Positions 1-7,402 of a DNA stretch of 35,356 bases are shown one piece after another. The stretch's first letter is position 1. Every line of letters begins with the position of its first letter. A program made the translations under genes and the position numbers. Where the stretch lies: assembly GCA_029266415.1 (NCBI GenBank), contig JAQSWW010000039.1, positions 1-35,356 on the forward strand. The letters run 5' to 3'. The notes beneath the pieces were generated by a model that was not told the origin of the DNA, searched no databases, and worked only from the letters and a program-made list of their open reading frames with translations. The DNA comes from Actinomycetospora sp. GTDB taxonomy: Bacteria > Actinomycetota > Actinomycetes > Mycobacteriales > Pseudonocardiaceae.

Positions 1-1032
1 GAGATCCCCGAGGGCGTCGAGGAGATCGGTCACGGTGGCGTGGAGGTCGCGGGCGAGGTCGGTGGGCGCGGGGAGGGTCCTCGAACGTGTGATCGTGGTG
101 AAGTCCGCGAACCTGACCTTGAGCGCGACGGTGCGGGCGCGCACTCCGCGGTGGCGCAGCATCCGCGCGGTGCGGTCCGCGAGACGCAGCAGCTCCCGGC
201 GCAACGCGTCCGGGTCGACGAGGTCGCGGGCGAAGGTCTCCTCGGCGCCGGCCGACTTCTCCCGGCCGTGCGGATCGACCCGCCGTTCGTCGACCCCCTG
301 CGCGAGGGCGAACAGGTGGGCGGCGTGGGCCTCCCCCACCGCGCGGCGCAGGGTCGTCAGGCCGGCCGCGGCGACGTCGCCGACCGTGGCGATGCCGTGG
401 CCCCTCAGCACCTCCTCGGTGCGCGCGCCGACCCCCCACAGCGCGCCGACCGGCAGCGGGTCGAGGAAGGCCCGCACCCCGTGCGCGGGGACGAGGTGCA
501 CGCCGTCCGGCTTGGCCACCCGGGAGGCGAGCTTGGCGACGAACATCGTCGACGCGACGCCGACCGAGCACGTCACGTCCTCGGCGGCGGCGACCTGCTC
601 GCGGATCGCCGCCGCGATGCCCAGCGGCGTGGTGCCCAGCCGCCGCAACGCGCCCGACACGTCGAGGAACGCCTCGTCGAGGCTCAGCGGCTGCACCAGC
701 GGCGTCACCGACCGGAACACCGCCATCACCGCGCGGGAGACCTCGGCGTAGGTCGAGAAGTCGGGCGGCAGGAAGACCGCCTGCGGGCAGAGCCGGTGCG
801 CCCGCGCCGAGGGCATGGCCGAGCGGACCCCGAAGGCCCGGGCCTCGTAGCTCGCCGAGAGCACGACGCCGCGCTCGGGTCCGCCGCCGACCACCACGGG
901 GCGCCCGCGCAGCTCGGGCCGCGAGCGGATCTCCACCGACGCGTAGAACGCGTCCATGTCGACGTGCAGGATGCCGCAACCGGCGTCGGGCCCCGCCTCG
1001 GACCCGACGGCGGGCGCCGACGTCGTGCTCAG
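1..1032 (-). CDS. dinB: DNA polymerase IV (Y-family translesion polymerase), 3' part cut by window edge
   Basis: Error-prone Y-family polymerase that copies past DNA lesions. About 344 residues are visible; the C-terminal end lies beyond position 1. Seen: the first palm strand HVDMDAFYASVE, with catalytic Asp at residue 25 of the chosen frame, and SLDEAFLD with the Asp-Glu pair at about 119-120. The spacing matches E. coli DinB. The distal part (VRFADFTTITRSRT) fits the little-finger domain. Start choice is unusual. The only in-frame ATG (957) would begin after the catalytic Asp, and no in-frame GTG or TTG lies between it and the upstream gene. A CTG at 1032 overlaps the methyltransferase stop (CTGA), so coupled initiation there is inferred. 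Family assignment is firm; the exact start is not. Confidence 0.9.
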   Translation of the reverse strand, partial: MSTTSAPAVGSEAGPDAGCGILHVDMDAFYASVEIRSRPELRGRPVVVGGGPERGVVLSASYEARAFGVRSAMPSARAHRLCPQAVFLPPDFSTYAEVSRAVMAVFRSVTPLVQPLSLDEAFLDVSGALRRLGTTPLGIAAAIREQVAAAEDVTCSVGVASTMFVAKLASRVAKPDGVHLVPAHGVRAFLDPLPVGALWGVGARTEEVLRGHGIATVGDVAAAGLTTLRRAVGEAHAAHLFALAQGVDERRVDPHGREKSAGAEETFARDLVDPDALRRELLRLADRTARMLRHRGVRARTVALKVRFADFTTITRSRTLPAPTDLARDLHATVTDLLDALGDL

Positions 1033-1781
1033 GCCGGCCGCCGGGCGAGGACGTGCAGCCGCGAGGCCATGTCGCGCAGCGGCGGCGTGCCGGCGGCGAT
1101 GTCCTCGAGCTCGGCGAGCGTCTCGGGCGGCGTGCCGCCGGGCTCGAGCACGCCGTCGGGCACGAGGTCGGCGAGCACCCGGTGCCCCTGCACCCGCTCG
1201 ACCGTGAGCTGCCCGTCGGCCTCGACCAGCGTGCGGATCTCCTCGACGTCCATCCGCCGGCGCAGCGGGTCGTCAGGGCCCCAGCGACCCGAGGGGTCGA
1301 CGAGCACCCGGTGCGCCTCGGTCAGGCGACCCGCGACCACCCGTGAGAGGACGGCGGCGAAACGCCCGGTGACCAGTAGCGACACGGCCGCTCCCGGCGC
1401 CGCGGACGTGGCGAGGGCGCGGCACGCCTCGGGCGGGTCGTCGACGTACTCGAGCAGGCCGTGGCCGAGCACGAGGTCGGCCTCGGCGTCGGCGACCGCG
1501 TCGGCCAGCGCGTCGACGTCGCCCTGGACCGCGCGGACACCGTCGGCCACCCCGGCGTCGCGGGCGCGGTTGCGCAGCACCGCGAGGGCGTTGGCGCTGG
1601 AGTCGACGACGGTGACCTCGCACCCGTCGGCCGCGAGGGGCACGGCCCACGTGCCGCTGCCCCCGCCGACGTCGAGCACGCGGGGCGGCGCGCCGCCGCG
1701 ACGCGCCCGGGCCGCCGTGATCTCGACGCGCAGCGTGCGCGCGACGACGTCGACCGGGGCGAACGTCGGCGCGCGGCTCAC
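1029..1781 (-). CDS. class I SAM-dependent methyltransferase
   Basis: Predicted 250-residue methyltransferase; the substrate is unknown. Motif I VLDVGGGSG sits at residues 35-43, followed by the acidic end of strand 2 (VTVVDSS) and a post-I region (VQGDVDAL, LVLGHGLLEYV) typical of a Rossmann methyltransferase. Start GTG 1781 is chosen because a -10-like hexamer TACGGT ends 6 nt before it, which fits a leaderless mRNA. Longer upstream readings run into the divergent parA gene. Its stop overlaps the proposed dinB start, so the two are probably co-transcribed and translationally coupled. Such methyltransferases act on small molecules, quinones or RNA; nothing visible here tells which. Confidence 0.85.
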   Translation of the reverse strand: MSRAPTFAPVDVVARTLRVEITAARARRGGAPPRVLDVGGGSGTWAVPLAADGCEVTVVDSSANALAVLRNRARDAGVADGVRAVQGDVDALADAVADAEADLVLGHGLLEYVDDPPEACRALATSAAPGAAVSLLVTGRFAAVLSRVVAGRLTEAHRVLVDPSGRWGPDDPLRRRMDVEEIRTLVEADGQLTVERVQGHRVLADLVPDGVLEPGGTPPETLAELEDIAAGTPPLRDMASRLHVLARRPA

Positions 1782-1787
1782 CGCGAC

Positions 1788-1793
1788 ACCGTA
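1788..1793 (-). promoter_or_regulatory. candidate -10 (TACGGT) for leaderless methyltransferase–dinB mRNA
   Basis: TACGGT matches TANNNT and is followed by 6 nt and then the GTG at 1781. No convincing -35 is visible. The diverging parA gene has a similar element 83 bases away. Confidence 0.45.
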
Positions 1794-1875
1794 GAACGTG
1801 CGACGGGTGTGCGGGCGCACAGACTCGGTCGCGTGGGTCCTTCGTCCGGCTCCGGCGGGCGCCGGGCCCGGCCGG

Positions 1876-1881
1876 TAGGTT
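1876..1881 (+). promoter_or_regulatory. candidate -10 (TAGGTT) for leaderless parA-like mRNA
   Basis: TAGGTT is followed by six C residues and then GTG 1888. No ribosome binding site lies in the gap, so transcription probably starts on the start codon. Confidence 0.5.
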
Positions 1882-1887
1882 CCCCCC

Positions 1888-2727
1888 GTGCACGTCACCG
1901 CGGTCCTCAGCCTCAAGGGCGGGGTGGGGAAGACGACCGTCGTGCTGGGCCTGGCGGGCTCGGCCCTCAAGGCCGGCCTCCGCACCCTGGTGATCGACCT
2001 CGACCCGCAGGGCAACGCGACCACCGCCCTCGAGCCCGAGCCCACCGAGACGACCATCGCCCAGGCGATGGAGCGGCCCTCGGCGGCGAGCCTGGCCTCG
2101 TCGATCTCGCAGAGCTCGTGGGGCGAGGAGGTCGACGTCCTCGTCGGCTCGGAGGACATCGAGCGCCACAACCACCCCGACCCCACCTCGCAGCGGCTCG
2201 GCCGCCTCGCGCAGCTGCTCACCGCACTCCCCCGCGACGACGACGCCGTGAGCGCGACGGGCCTGGCGAAGTACGACCTGGTGCTCATCGACTGCCCGCC
2301 GTCGCTGGGGCAGCTCACCCGCTCCGCGCTGGTCGCGGTGGACCGCGCGGTGCTGGTGACCGAGCCGACGATCTTCGCCGTGTCGGGCGTGCAGCGTGCC
2401 TTCGAGGCGGTGCAGGCCGAGCGCGAGCACAACCCCGACCTCCAGCCGCTGGGCGTGCTCATCAACCGCTACCGCACCCGCTCGGCCGAGCACGAGTTCC
2501 GGGTGGGCGAGCTGCGCGAGCTCTTCGGGCCCCTGGTGCTCAACGCGCTGCTGCCCGACCGCACCGCCGTGCAGCAGGCCCAGGGCGCCGGTGTGCCCAT
2601 CCAGCGGTGGGACACCCCGGGCGCCCGGGAGATCTCCGGCCAGTTCGACGCGCTCCTCGGGCGGATCGTGCGGGCGCGCACCACCCGCGCCCACCGGCCC
2701 CGCGCCCGCCAGGCGCCCGAGGCCTGA
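1888..2727 (+). CDS. ParA/Soj-family ATPase (orphan, Rv3213c-like)
   Basis: Deviant Walker ATPase of the ParA/MinD group, 279 residues. The deviant Walker A KGGVGKTT is at 10-17, with both the signature Lys 10 and the P-loop Lys 15. A Walker A' region follows (VIDLDPQGNATT), and Walker B VLIDCPP has Asp near 135. The C-terminus is a short basic tail rich in Arg. ParA ATPases form ATP-dependent dimers that bind DNA nonspecifically and move or position cargo. No parB, parS-like array or membrane partner is next to it, so it is an orphan rather than the chromosomal segregation ParA. GTG 1888 is the start; it appears leaderless. The gene converges with the HEPN gene 9 bases downstream. Its cargo is unknown. 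Confidence 0.88.
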   Translation: MHVTAVLSLKGGVGKTTVVLGLAGSALKAGLRTLVIDLDPQGNATTALEPEPTETTIAQAMERPSAASLASSISQSSWGEEVDVLVGSEDIERHNHPDPTSQRLGRLAQLLTALPRDDDAVSATGLAKYDLVLIDCPPSLGQLTRSALVAVDRAVLVTEPTIFAVSGVQRAFEAVQAEREHNPDLQPLGVLINRYRTRSAEHEFRVGELRELFGPLVLNALLPDRTAVQQAQGAGVPIQRWDTPGAREISGQFDALLGRIVRARTTRAHRPRARQAPEA

Positions 2728-2736
2728 ACCCCTGGC

Positions 2737-3279
2737 TCAGGAGGAGCGCCCCCGTCCCGCCACCGTGCGGGTGACGAGCGCGAGGAACAGGTCGGCCTGG
2801 CGGACCATGTCGTCGGCGTCGCGCTGGGACACCCGCCCGCGCACACCGGCCTCGACCGCCGAGCGCGTCGCCGAGTGCGCCGCGAAGAACGCCGCCCACT
2901 CGCCGTACTCCGGCGCCACGGACGCCAGCAGCGTCCAGGCGTCGGTGGGGCGGGACGAGCGCCGCGAGCGGGCCCGCAGGGCGAGCACCGCCGCGGCGGC
3001 CCGCAGCGCCCCGAGGTGGGCGGAGCGGAAGCGCTCGGCCGGGTCGCCCTCGGCCTGCGCGGCCCGCAGCTCGTCGCGCGCGGCGCCGAGCAGCTGGACC
3101 ACGGTGCGCGAGGGCGGCGGCGCGGGCGGGGCCGGCGGCGCCGCGCCGCGCGGGCCGGCCCCGCGGGTCGCCGACCGCCCCCGGGCGGCGGGTACGCGCC
3201 GGGAGTCGTCGGCGGGCGGGCCCCCCGGCTCGAGGGGCGTGGTGTCGAACAGTCCGGGCATGGCGAGGGCGCTGGTCAC
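2737..3279 (-). CDS. SAV_6107-type HEPN domain protein
   Basis: 180-residue protein resembling the actinobacterial SAV_6107 family of HEPN proteins. The first ~65 residues are Pro/Ala/Arg-rich and look disordered. The rest is helical (LLGAARDELRAAQAEGDP, SAHLGALRAAAAVLALRA, then WTLLASVAPEYGEWAAFFAA). HEPN folds are often RNases or nucleotide-binding partners, but the usual RX4-6H catalytic motif is not obvious here, so no activity is claimed. GTG 3279 is preferred over ATG 3261 because GAGGAG lies 8 nt upstream of it. It follows the DUF6504 gene by 34 bases and is likely co-transcribed with it. Confidence 0.75.
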   Translation of the reverse strand: MTSALAMPGLFDTTPLEPGGPPADDSRRVPAARGRSATRGAGPRGAAPPAPPAPPPSRTVVQLLGAARDELRAAQAEGDPAERFRSAHLGALRAAAAVLALRARSRRSSRPTDAWTLLASVAPEYGEWAAFFAAHSATRSAVEAGVRGRVSQRDADDMVRQADLFLALVTRTVAGRGRSS

Positions 3280-3313
3280 GGTGATCTCTCCTCGGGTCGC
3301 GTCACGGGCGGGG

Positions 3314-3607
3314 TCAGGCGTCGGACCAGCGCAGGTCCCACACACCGGGTCCGGAGCGCATGCGCAGGACGAACTCGCCGGCCGGCAGGTGCGGCTCGTC
3401 GGACCGGCGGGCGAGCACCCGCCAGCAGCGGCACCGGTCGCCCCCGACCGGCATGGCCGAGAGGAACGGCCACCGCGACTCCTCGATCCAGCGTTCGCGC
3501 ACCTCTTCGACCAGGTAGTGGCTATCGCGCCGGTTGGGCCGGCGATGGAACTCGACCGGGTCGCCGTCCGCGCAGCGGACCTGGACCGGCGAGGGAGTGC
3601 GGACCAC
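3314..3607 (-). CDS. DUF6504-like small protein
   Basis: 97-residue soluble protein of unknown function. The pattern fits the DUF6504 group: VEFHRRPNRRDSHYLVEEV, then RWIEESRWP, then CRCWRVLARR and a C-terminal GVWDLRWSDA; it is rich in Trp and Arg. GTG 3607 is the start, with GGAGG 7 nt upstream. It is the first gene of a two-gene unit with the HEPN protein. From memory, members of this family occur near Y-family polymerase or ImuB genes in some actinobacteria, and dinB is 2.3 kb away here; that link is inference. Confidence 0.7.
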   Translation of the reverse strand: MVRTPSPVQVRCADGDPVEFHRRPNRRDSHYLVEEVRERWIEESRWPFLSAMPVGGDRCRCWRVLARRSDEPHLPAGEFVLRMRSGPGVWDLRWSDA

Positions 3608-3762
3608 GATGCGTCCTCCACGGCGGGCTCGTGCTCCTCGACCCGGGACCCGGGCCGAGCGGATGCCTGCCACCGTGGGGAGCCGGCGGCGTGCCCGGGC
3701 GGCGGGGCGCTTCCCCCGCCCCGCCACCCGGGCGCCTCCGCCCGCGGCGCGGGAGCGGGGCC

Positions 3763-4398
3763 GTGACCGCCGCCCCCGCCCGGGTCTCGATCGTCGACCT
3801 GTCCCCCGACGACCTCGCGGTCCGGCTCGACGAGGCGCTGACGGTCTACGTCCGCGCGATGGGCTATCCGCCCGGGACGGTCCGGCAGCGGCGCCCGATG
3901 TGGGTCGAGCACTCGCGCCGCGCCGGCTGGCACGCCGTGGGCGCGTTCGGGCCCGACCACTCGCTGTGGGGGATCGCCTACGGCTACCCGGGCGCGCGCG
4001 GACAGTGGTGGTTCGAGGAGGTGCGCCGCGGTCTGCTCGGCGCCGGCGCGCCGGGCCGGGACCTGGCCGCCACCGTCCTCGAGGGGTACTTTGAGCTCAC
4101 CGAGCTGCACGTCCGCCCCGACGTCCAGGGCGACGGGGTCGGCGAGGCCCTCGCCCGGCGGCTGCTCGCCCACCCCGGCGACCGCCACGTGCTGCTCTCC
4201 ACCCCCGAGGCGGAGCGGCCGACGCGCGCCTGGTCGCTCTACCGCCGCCTGGGCTTCCGCGACCTGCTGCGCCACCACCGCTTCACCAGCGACCCCCGGC
4301 CCTTCGCCGTCCTGGGCCGCGAGCTGCCGCTCGACCCCCCCGGGCACCCGGTCCCGCCGGCCGACCGGGACGGTGCGGTCCCGTGGGGCCGCGCCTGA
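3763..4398 (+). CDS. GNAT family N-acetyltransferase (Rv2170-like)
   Basis: 211-residue acetyltransferase. The GNAT core is in the second half: ELHVRPDVQGDGVGEALARR (about residues 113-132) is the strand 4/acetyl-CoA pyrophosphate loop with Q-x-x-G-x-G, followed by AWSLYRRLGFRDL, the usual C-terminal motif B. The N-terminal half (ALTVYVRAMGYPPGTVRQRR, WFEEVRRGL) is typical of the Rv2170 group. Its place directly before lppM supports that orthology. The M. tuberculosis protein has been reported to acetylate isocitrate dehydrogenase; whether this one does is unknown. GTG 3763 is the start, with a GGGAG-type site just upstream. A Pro-rich tail of ~25 residues ends the protein. Confidence 0.85.
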   Translation: MTAAPARVSIVDLSPDDLAVRLDEALTVYVRAMGYPPGTVRQRRPMWVEHSRRAGWHAVGAFGPDHSLWGIAYGYPGARGQWWFEEVRRGLLGAGAPGRDLAATVLEGYFELTELHVRPDVQGDGVGEALARRLLAHPGDRHVLLSTPEAERPTRAWSLYRRLGFRDLLRHHRFTSDPRPFAVLGRELPLDPPGHPVPPADRDGAVPWGRA

Positions 4399-4433
4399 CG
4401 GCGACCGTCGGGGGTGCCTGGCACCATGCGCGG

Positions 4434-5186
4434 GTGCCCGCGCCCCACCCCGTCTCCCCCGCGGCCGCCGACGCCGTGGGCCCGCCCGACCCGACGGCCC
4501 GGCCGGCCCGGCCCGCTCCGGCCCGCTCGCGCCGCGGCCTCGTCCTGCTGACGGTGCTCCTGGCGCTGGTGGGCGTGCTCGGCACGGGGTGCGTGCGGGT
4601 GCGCGCCGGCATGGCGGTCTCCCCCGACGACCGGGTGTCCGGCGTGGTCGACATCGCCACCCCGGACGGGTCGCCGGCCGGGCAGGGCCCGCCACTGCAG
4701 GTGCCCGACGACCTCAGCGGCGACGTCAGCGTCGAGCGCTACGAGCAGGACGGCTACATCGGCTCGCGGGTGCGCTTCGAGGACCTGTCGTTCGACGAGG
4801 TCACGCGCGTGCTGCCCGCCATCAGCCCCACGAGCACGCAGGCCATCCGCGTGCAGATGCGCCGGGCGGGCGACCGGGTCGTGGTCAGCGGCCAGGTCGA
4901 CCTCACCCGCGTCGCGCCCGAGAGCTCCGACGTCCAGCTCAAGATCGCGTTCCCGGGCTCGATCCGCCAGACCGACGGCACCGCCAGCCAGGGCGTGATC
5001 AGCTGGACGTTCCAGCCGGGCACGGTCACCGACGTCAACGCCGTGGTCGAGTACCCCGACCCCGCCGCGCCGTCGTGGATCGGCTGGTCGCTGCTGCTGT
5101 TCCTGGTGGTCGGGGTCGCCGTGGCGATCGTCTACGTGCTCGCCGCCTCGTCCCGCACCCAGTCGCGCAGCCGCGCCCGCCGCTGA
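4434..5186 (+). CDS. lppM: LppM family membrane lipoprotein
   Basis: 250-residue envelope protein. A Pro/Ala-rich N-tail of ~35 residues precedes a hydrophobic segment (LVLLTVLLALVGVLG) ending in Cys 53. The lipobox is imperfect (LGTGC, with Gly at -3), so lipidation is likely but not certain. A beta-rich domain follows (VSVERYEQDGYIGSRVRF, AIRVQMRRAGDRVVVSGQV), then one C-terminal transmembrane helix at about 215-240 and a basic cytoplasmic tail. M. tuberculosis LppM (Rv2171) has the same two-anchor layout and affects phagosome handling. Position between a GNAT gene and convergent metF matches. GTG 4434 is preferred: CACCAT lies 6 nt upstream (leaderless pattern) and it avoids overlap with the acetyltransferase. 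Confidence 0.82.
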   Translation: MPAPHPVSPAAADAVGPPDPTARPARPAPARSRRGLVLLTVLLALVGVLGTGCVRVRAGMAVSPDDRVSGVVDIATPDGSPAGQGPPLQVPDDLSGDVSVERYEQDGYIGSRVRFEDLSFDEVTRVLPAISPTSTQAIRVQMRRAGDRVVVSGQVDLTRVAPESSDVQLKIAFPGSIRQTDGTASQGVISWTFQPGTVTDVNAVVEYPDPAAPSWIGWSLLLFLVVGVAVAIVYVLAASSRTQSRSRARR

Positions 5187-5193
5187 GCGGGCG
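5174..5193. terminator. bidirectional hairpin between lppM and metF
   Basis: Perfect 7-bp inverted repeat CGCCCGC/GCGGGCG around a 6-nt loop that contains the lppM stop codon. No T-tract follows. It lies where the two convergent genes meet, so it could end either transcript. Confidence 0.45.
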
Positions 5194-5196
5194 GGC

Positions 5197-6078
5197 TCAG
5201 ACCCGCGGCGCGAGGCCCAGCCGCTGCACCACGTCCACCACGGCCGGCGAGCGGTTCATGCTGATGTAGTGGATGTTCTCGACGCCCTCGTCGAACATCC
5301 GCTGGGACAGCTCGACGCACAGGTCGATCCCGGCCTCGCGGTAGCCCGTCGCGTCCTCGGCCAGCGGCTCGAGCTTGTCGAGCATCGCCTTGGGCAGCGG
5401 CGCCCCGGAGAAGTCCGCACCGCGCTCGGCCGACTTCGGCGTCGTCAGCGGCATGAGCCCCGGCATGATCGGGATGTCGCAGCCGGCGGCGGCGATGCGG
5501 TCCCGCATGCGGAGGAACTGGTCGGCGTCGTAGAACATCTGGGTGATCGCGAACTCCGCGCCCGCCTTCACCTTCTGGATGAAGTACCGGGTGTCGGTGT
5601 CCTCGTCGATCGAGCGCGGGTGCAGGTACGGGAAGGCCGCGACGCCGACGCAGAAGTCACCGAGGCGGCGCACCATGTGCACGAGCTCCTCGGTGTAGCT
5701 CAGGCCCGCCGGGTGCGGCACCCAGTCGGCGTCCTTGTCCCCGGGAGGGTCGCCCCGGATCGCGAGCACGTTGCTGATGCCCGCGGCGAGGTACGAGCCG
5801 ATCACCTGGCGCAGGTCCTCCAGCGAGGCGTCCACCGCCGTGAGGTGCGCCATCGCCGTCAGCGTGGTGTCGGTGGCGATGCGGCCGGTGGTCCTGATGG
5901 TGCGGTCGCGGCTGGAGCCGCCCGCGCCGTAGGTGACCGACACGAACGCCGGGTCGAGCGGCTCGAGCTGGCGGATCGTGCGCCAGAGGGTGGCCTCGCC
6001 CTCGTCGTTCTTGGGCGGGAAGAACTCCACCGAGAACGTGGGCACCCCGCGCTGGATGCGCTCCGTCACAGTAGCCAT
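5197..6078 (-). CDS. metF: methylenetetrahydrofolate reductase
   Basis: Reduces 5,10-methylenetetrahydrofolate to 5-methyltetrahydrofolate for methionine synthesis. At 293 residues it is close to the normal MetF length. Seen: FSVEFFPPK with catalytic Glu 18, SVTYGAGGSSRDRT (FAD/folate region), NVLAIRGDPPGD, FAITQMFYDADQF and IMPGLMPLTT, all typical of the TIM-barrel flavoprotein. It is the counterpart of Rv2172c by position. ATG 6078 is the start; TAGGGT lies 6 nt upstream with no Shine-Dalgarno, so the mRNA is probably leaderless. It converges with lppM and diverges from the polyprenyl synthase gene. Confidence 0.95.
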   Translation of the reverse strand: MATVTERIQRGVPTFSVEFFPPKNDEGEATLWRTIRQLEPLDPAFVSVTYGAGGSSRDRTIRTTGRIATDTTLTAMAHLTAVDASLEDLRQVIGSYLAAGISNVLAIRGDPPGDKDADWVPHPAGLSYTEELVHMVRRLGDFCVGVAAFPYLHPRSIDEDTDTRYFIQKVKAGAEFAITQMFYDADQFLRMRDRIAAAGCDIPIMPGLMPLTTPKSAERGADFSGAPLPKAMLDKLEPLAEDATGYREAGIDLCVELSQRMFDEGVENIHYISMNRSPAVVDVVQRLGLAPRV

Positions 6079-6084
6079 CCGGCG

Positions 6085-6090
6085 ACCCTA
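6085..6090 (-). promoter_or_regulatory. candidate -10 (TAGGGT) for leaderless metF mRNA
   Basis: TAGGGT, 6 nt, then ATG 6078. There is no ribosome binding site between element and start codon and no clear -35. Confidence 0.5.
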
Positions 6091-6163
6091 CGGTGACGGG
6101 GTGTCTCCGCGGAGGTCCGTTGTGACCGGGACCGCCCGATCAGCCGGGTACGCCGGGCGGCCC

Positions 6164-6169
6164 TACCCT
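6164..6169 (+). promoter_or_regulatory. candidate -10 (TACCCT) for the carotenoid operon
   Basis: TACCCT matches TANNNT. Transcription from about 6176 would give a ~30-nt leader carrying GGAGGGGA (6191-6198) before ATG 6208. No good -35 is seen. Confidence 0.35.
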
Positions 6170-6207
6170 CGGTGGTCACGGCACTCGTCCGGAGGGGAAG
6201 AGCGCGT

Positions 6208-7368
6208 ATGACGGTCGGCGGAGCCCCGACGACGGCGGACCTCGGGCCCCCCGACCCGTTCGACGAGCCCGGGCGGGACGGCAGCCCCGAGATCCTCGCC
6301 GCCCTCGAGCGCGACCTCCCCACGGCGGCGACCGCCGACCTCGCGGACTACCTCGCCGAGCGGCGCGACGCCTGCGCGGAGATCGCCGAGGAGTACGCCG
6401 GCGCCGTCGACGACCTCACCCGCTTCGTGCTCGCCGGGGGCAAGCGCCTGCGGCCGACGTTCGCGTGGTGGGGCTGGCGCGCCGCGGGCGGCGTCGACGC
6501 CCCGGCCGCGGTGCTGCGCGCCGTGAGCGCGCTGGAGCTGATCCAGGCCTGCGCGCTCGTCCACGACGACCTCATCGACGACTCGGCGACGCGCCGGGGC
6601 GAGCCGACCGTGCACGCCCGGTGGGGGTCGCGGCACGCCGACGCGTCGTGGGCCGGCGACCCGACCCGCTTCGGCGCGGCGGTGGCCATCCTGCTGGGCG
6701 ACGTGGCGTTGGCCTGGGCCGACGACATGCTCCACGAGTCCGGCCTCGACCTGGCCGCCCTCGCCCGTGTCCGGCCGGTGTGGCGCGCGATGCGCACCGA
6801 GGTGCTCGGCGGGCAGTTCCTCGACGTGCAGGGGCACGCGTCGTCGGACTCGTCGCCCGAGACCGCGCTGCGCATCAGCCGCTACAAGACCGCCGCTTAC
6901 ACCGTCGAGCGCCCGCTGCACCTCGGGGCGGCGATCGCCGGCGCCGACGAGACCACGATCGCCGCACTGCGCCGCTACGGCACCGACCTCGGCATCGCCT
7001 TCCAGCTGCGCGACGACCTGCTCGGCGTGTTCGGCGACCCGGCCGTCACCGGCAAGCCCGCCGGCGACGACCTGCGCGAGGGCAAGCTGACCCTGCTCGT
7101 CGCCCTGTCCCGGGCACACCCCGACCGGCGCACCGCCGCCGTGGTCGAGCGCGCCGTCGGCGACCCCGACCTCGACCCCGCGGGCGTCGACGCGGCCCGC
7201 GAGGCCCTCGTCGCGCTCGGCGTCGTCGACGACGTCGAGCGCCGCATCACCGAGCTCACCGCGTCCGCGCTCGACGCCGTGCGGGGCGCCGACGCCCCCG
7301 CCCTGACCGCCCCCGCCCCGGAGCGGCTCGCCGATCTGGCCGTCGCGGCCACCCGGCGGGCCCGCTGA
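6208..7368 (+). CDS. idsA2: polyprenyl synthetase, probable geranylgeranyl diphosphate synthase (IdsA2-like)
   Basis: trans-Prenyltransferase that condenses isopentenyl diphosphate with allylic diphosphates, most likely to GGPP. 386 residues. The IPP-binding GGKRLRPTF is near 75-85. The first Asp-rich motif DDLIDD is at 120-125 and the second, in LRDDLLGVFGD, has Asp at 269-270. Product length cannot be read with certainty, but the crtI and crtB genes that follow point to C20. It occupies the Rv2173 (idsA2) position beside metF. ATG 6208 is chosen over the upstream GTG 6172 because GGAGGGGAAG lies just before it. Likely first gene of an idsA2–crtI–crtB–CxxC operon. Confidence 0.9.
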   Translation: MTVGGAPTTADLGPPDPFDEPGRDGSPEILAALERDLPTAATADLADYLAERRDACAEIAEEYAGAVDDLTRFVLAGGKRLRPTFAWWGWRAAGGVDAPAAVLRAVSALELIQACALVHDDLIDDSATRRGEPTVHARWGSRHADASWAGDPTRFGAAVAILLGDVALAWADDMLHESGLDLAALARVRPVWRAMRTEVLGGQFLDVQGHASSDSSPETALRISRYKTAAYTVERPLHLGAAIAGADETTIAALRRYGTDLGIAFQLRDDLLGVFGDPAVTGKPAGDDLREGKLTLLVALSRAHPDRRTAAVVERAVGDPDLDPAGVDAAREALVALGVVDDVERRITELTASALDAVRGADAPALTAPAPERLADLAVAATRRAR

Positions 7369-7402
7369 CCCCCTCGCCCGACCCGGCCCACCCAGGAGCC
7401 CC

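Noticed and set aside
2700..2760. Terminator between parA and the HEPN gene
   Set aside because: Only a 5-bp CCTGA/TCAGG pair with a 9-nt loop; too weak to call.
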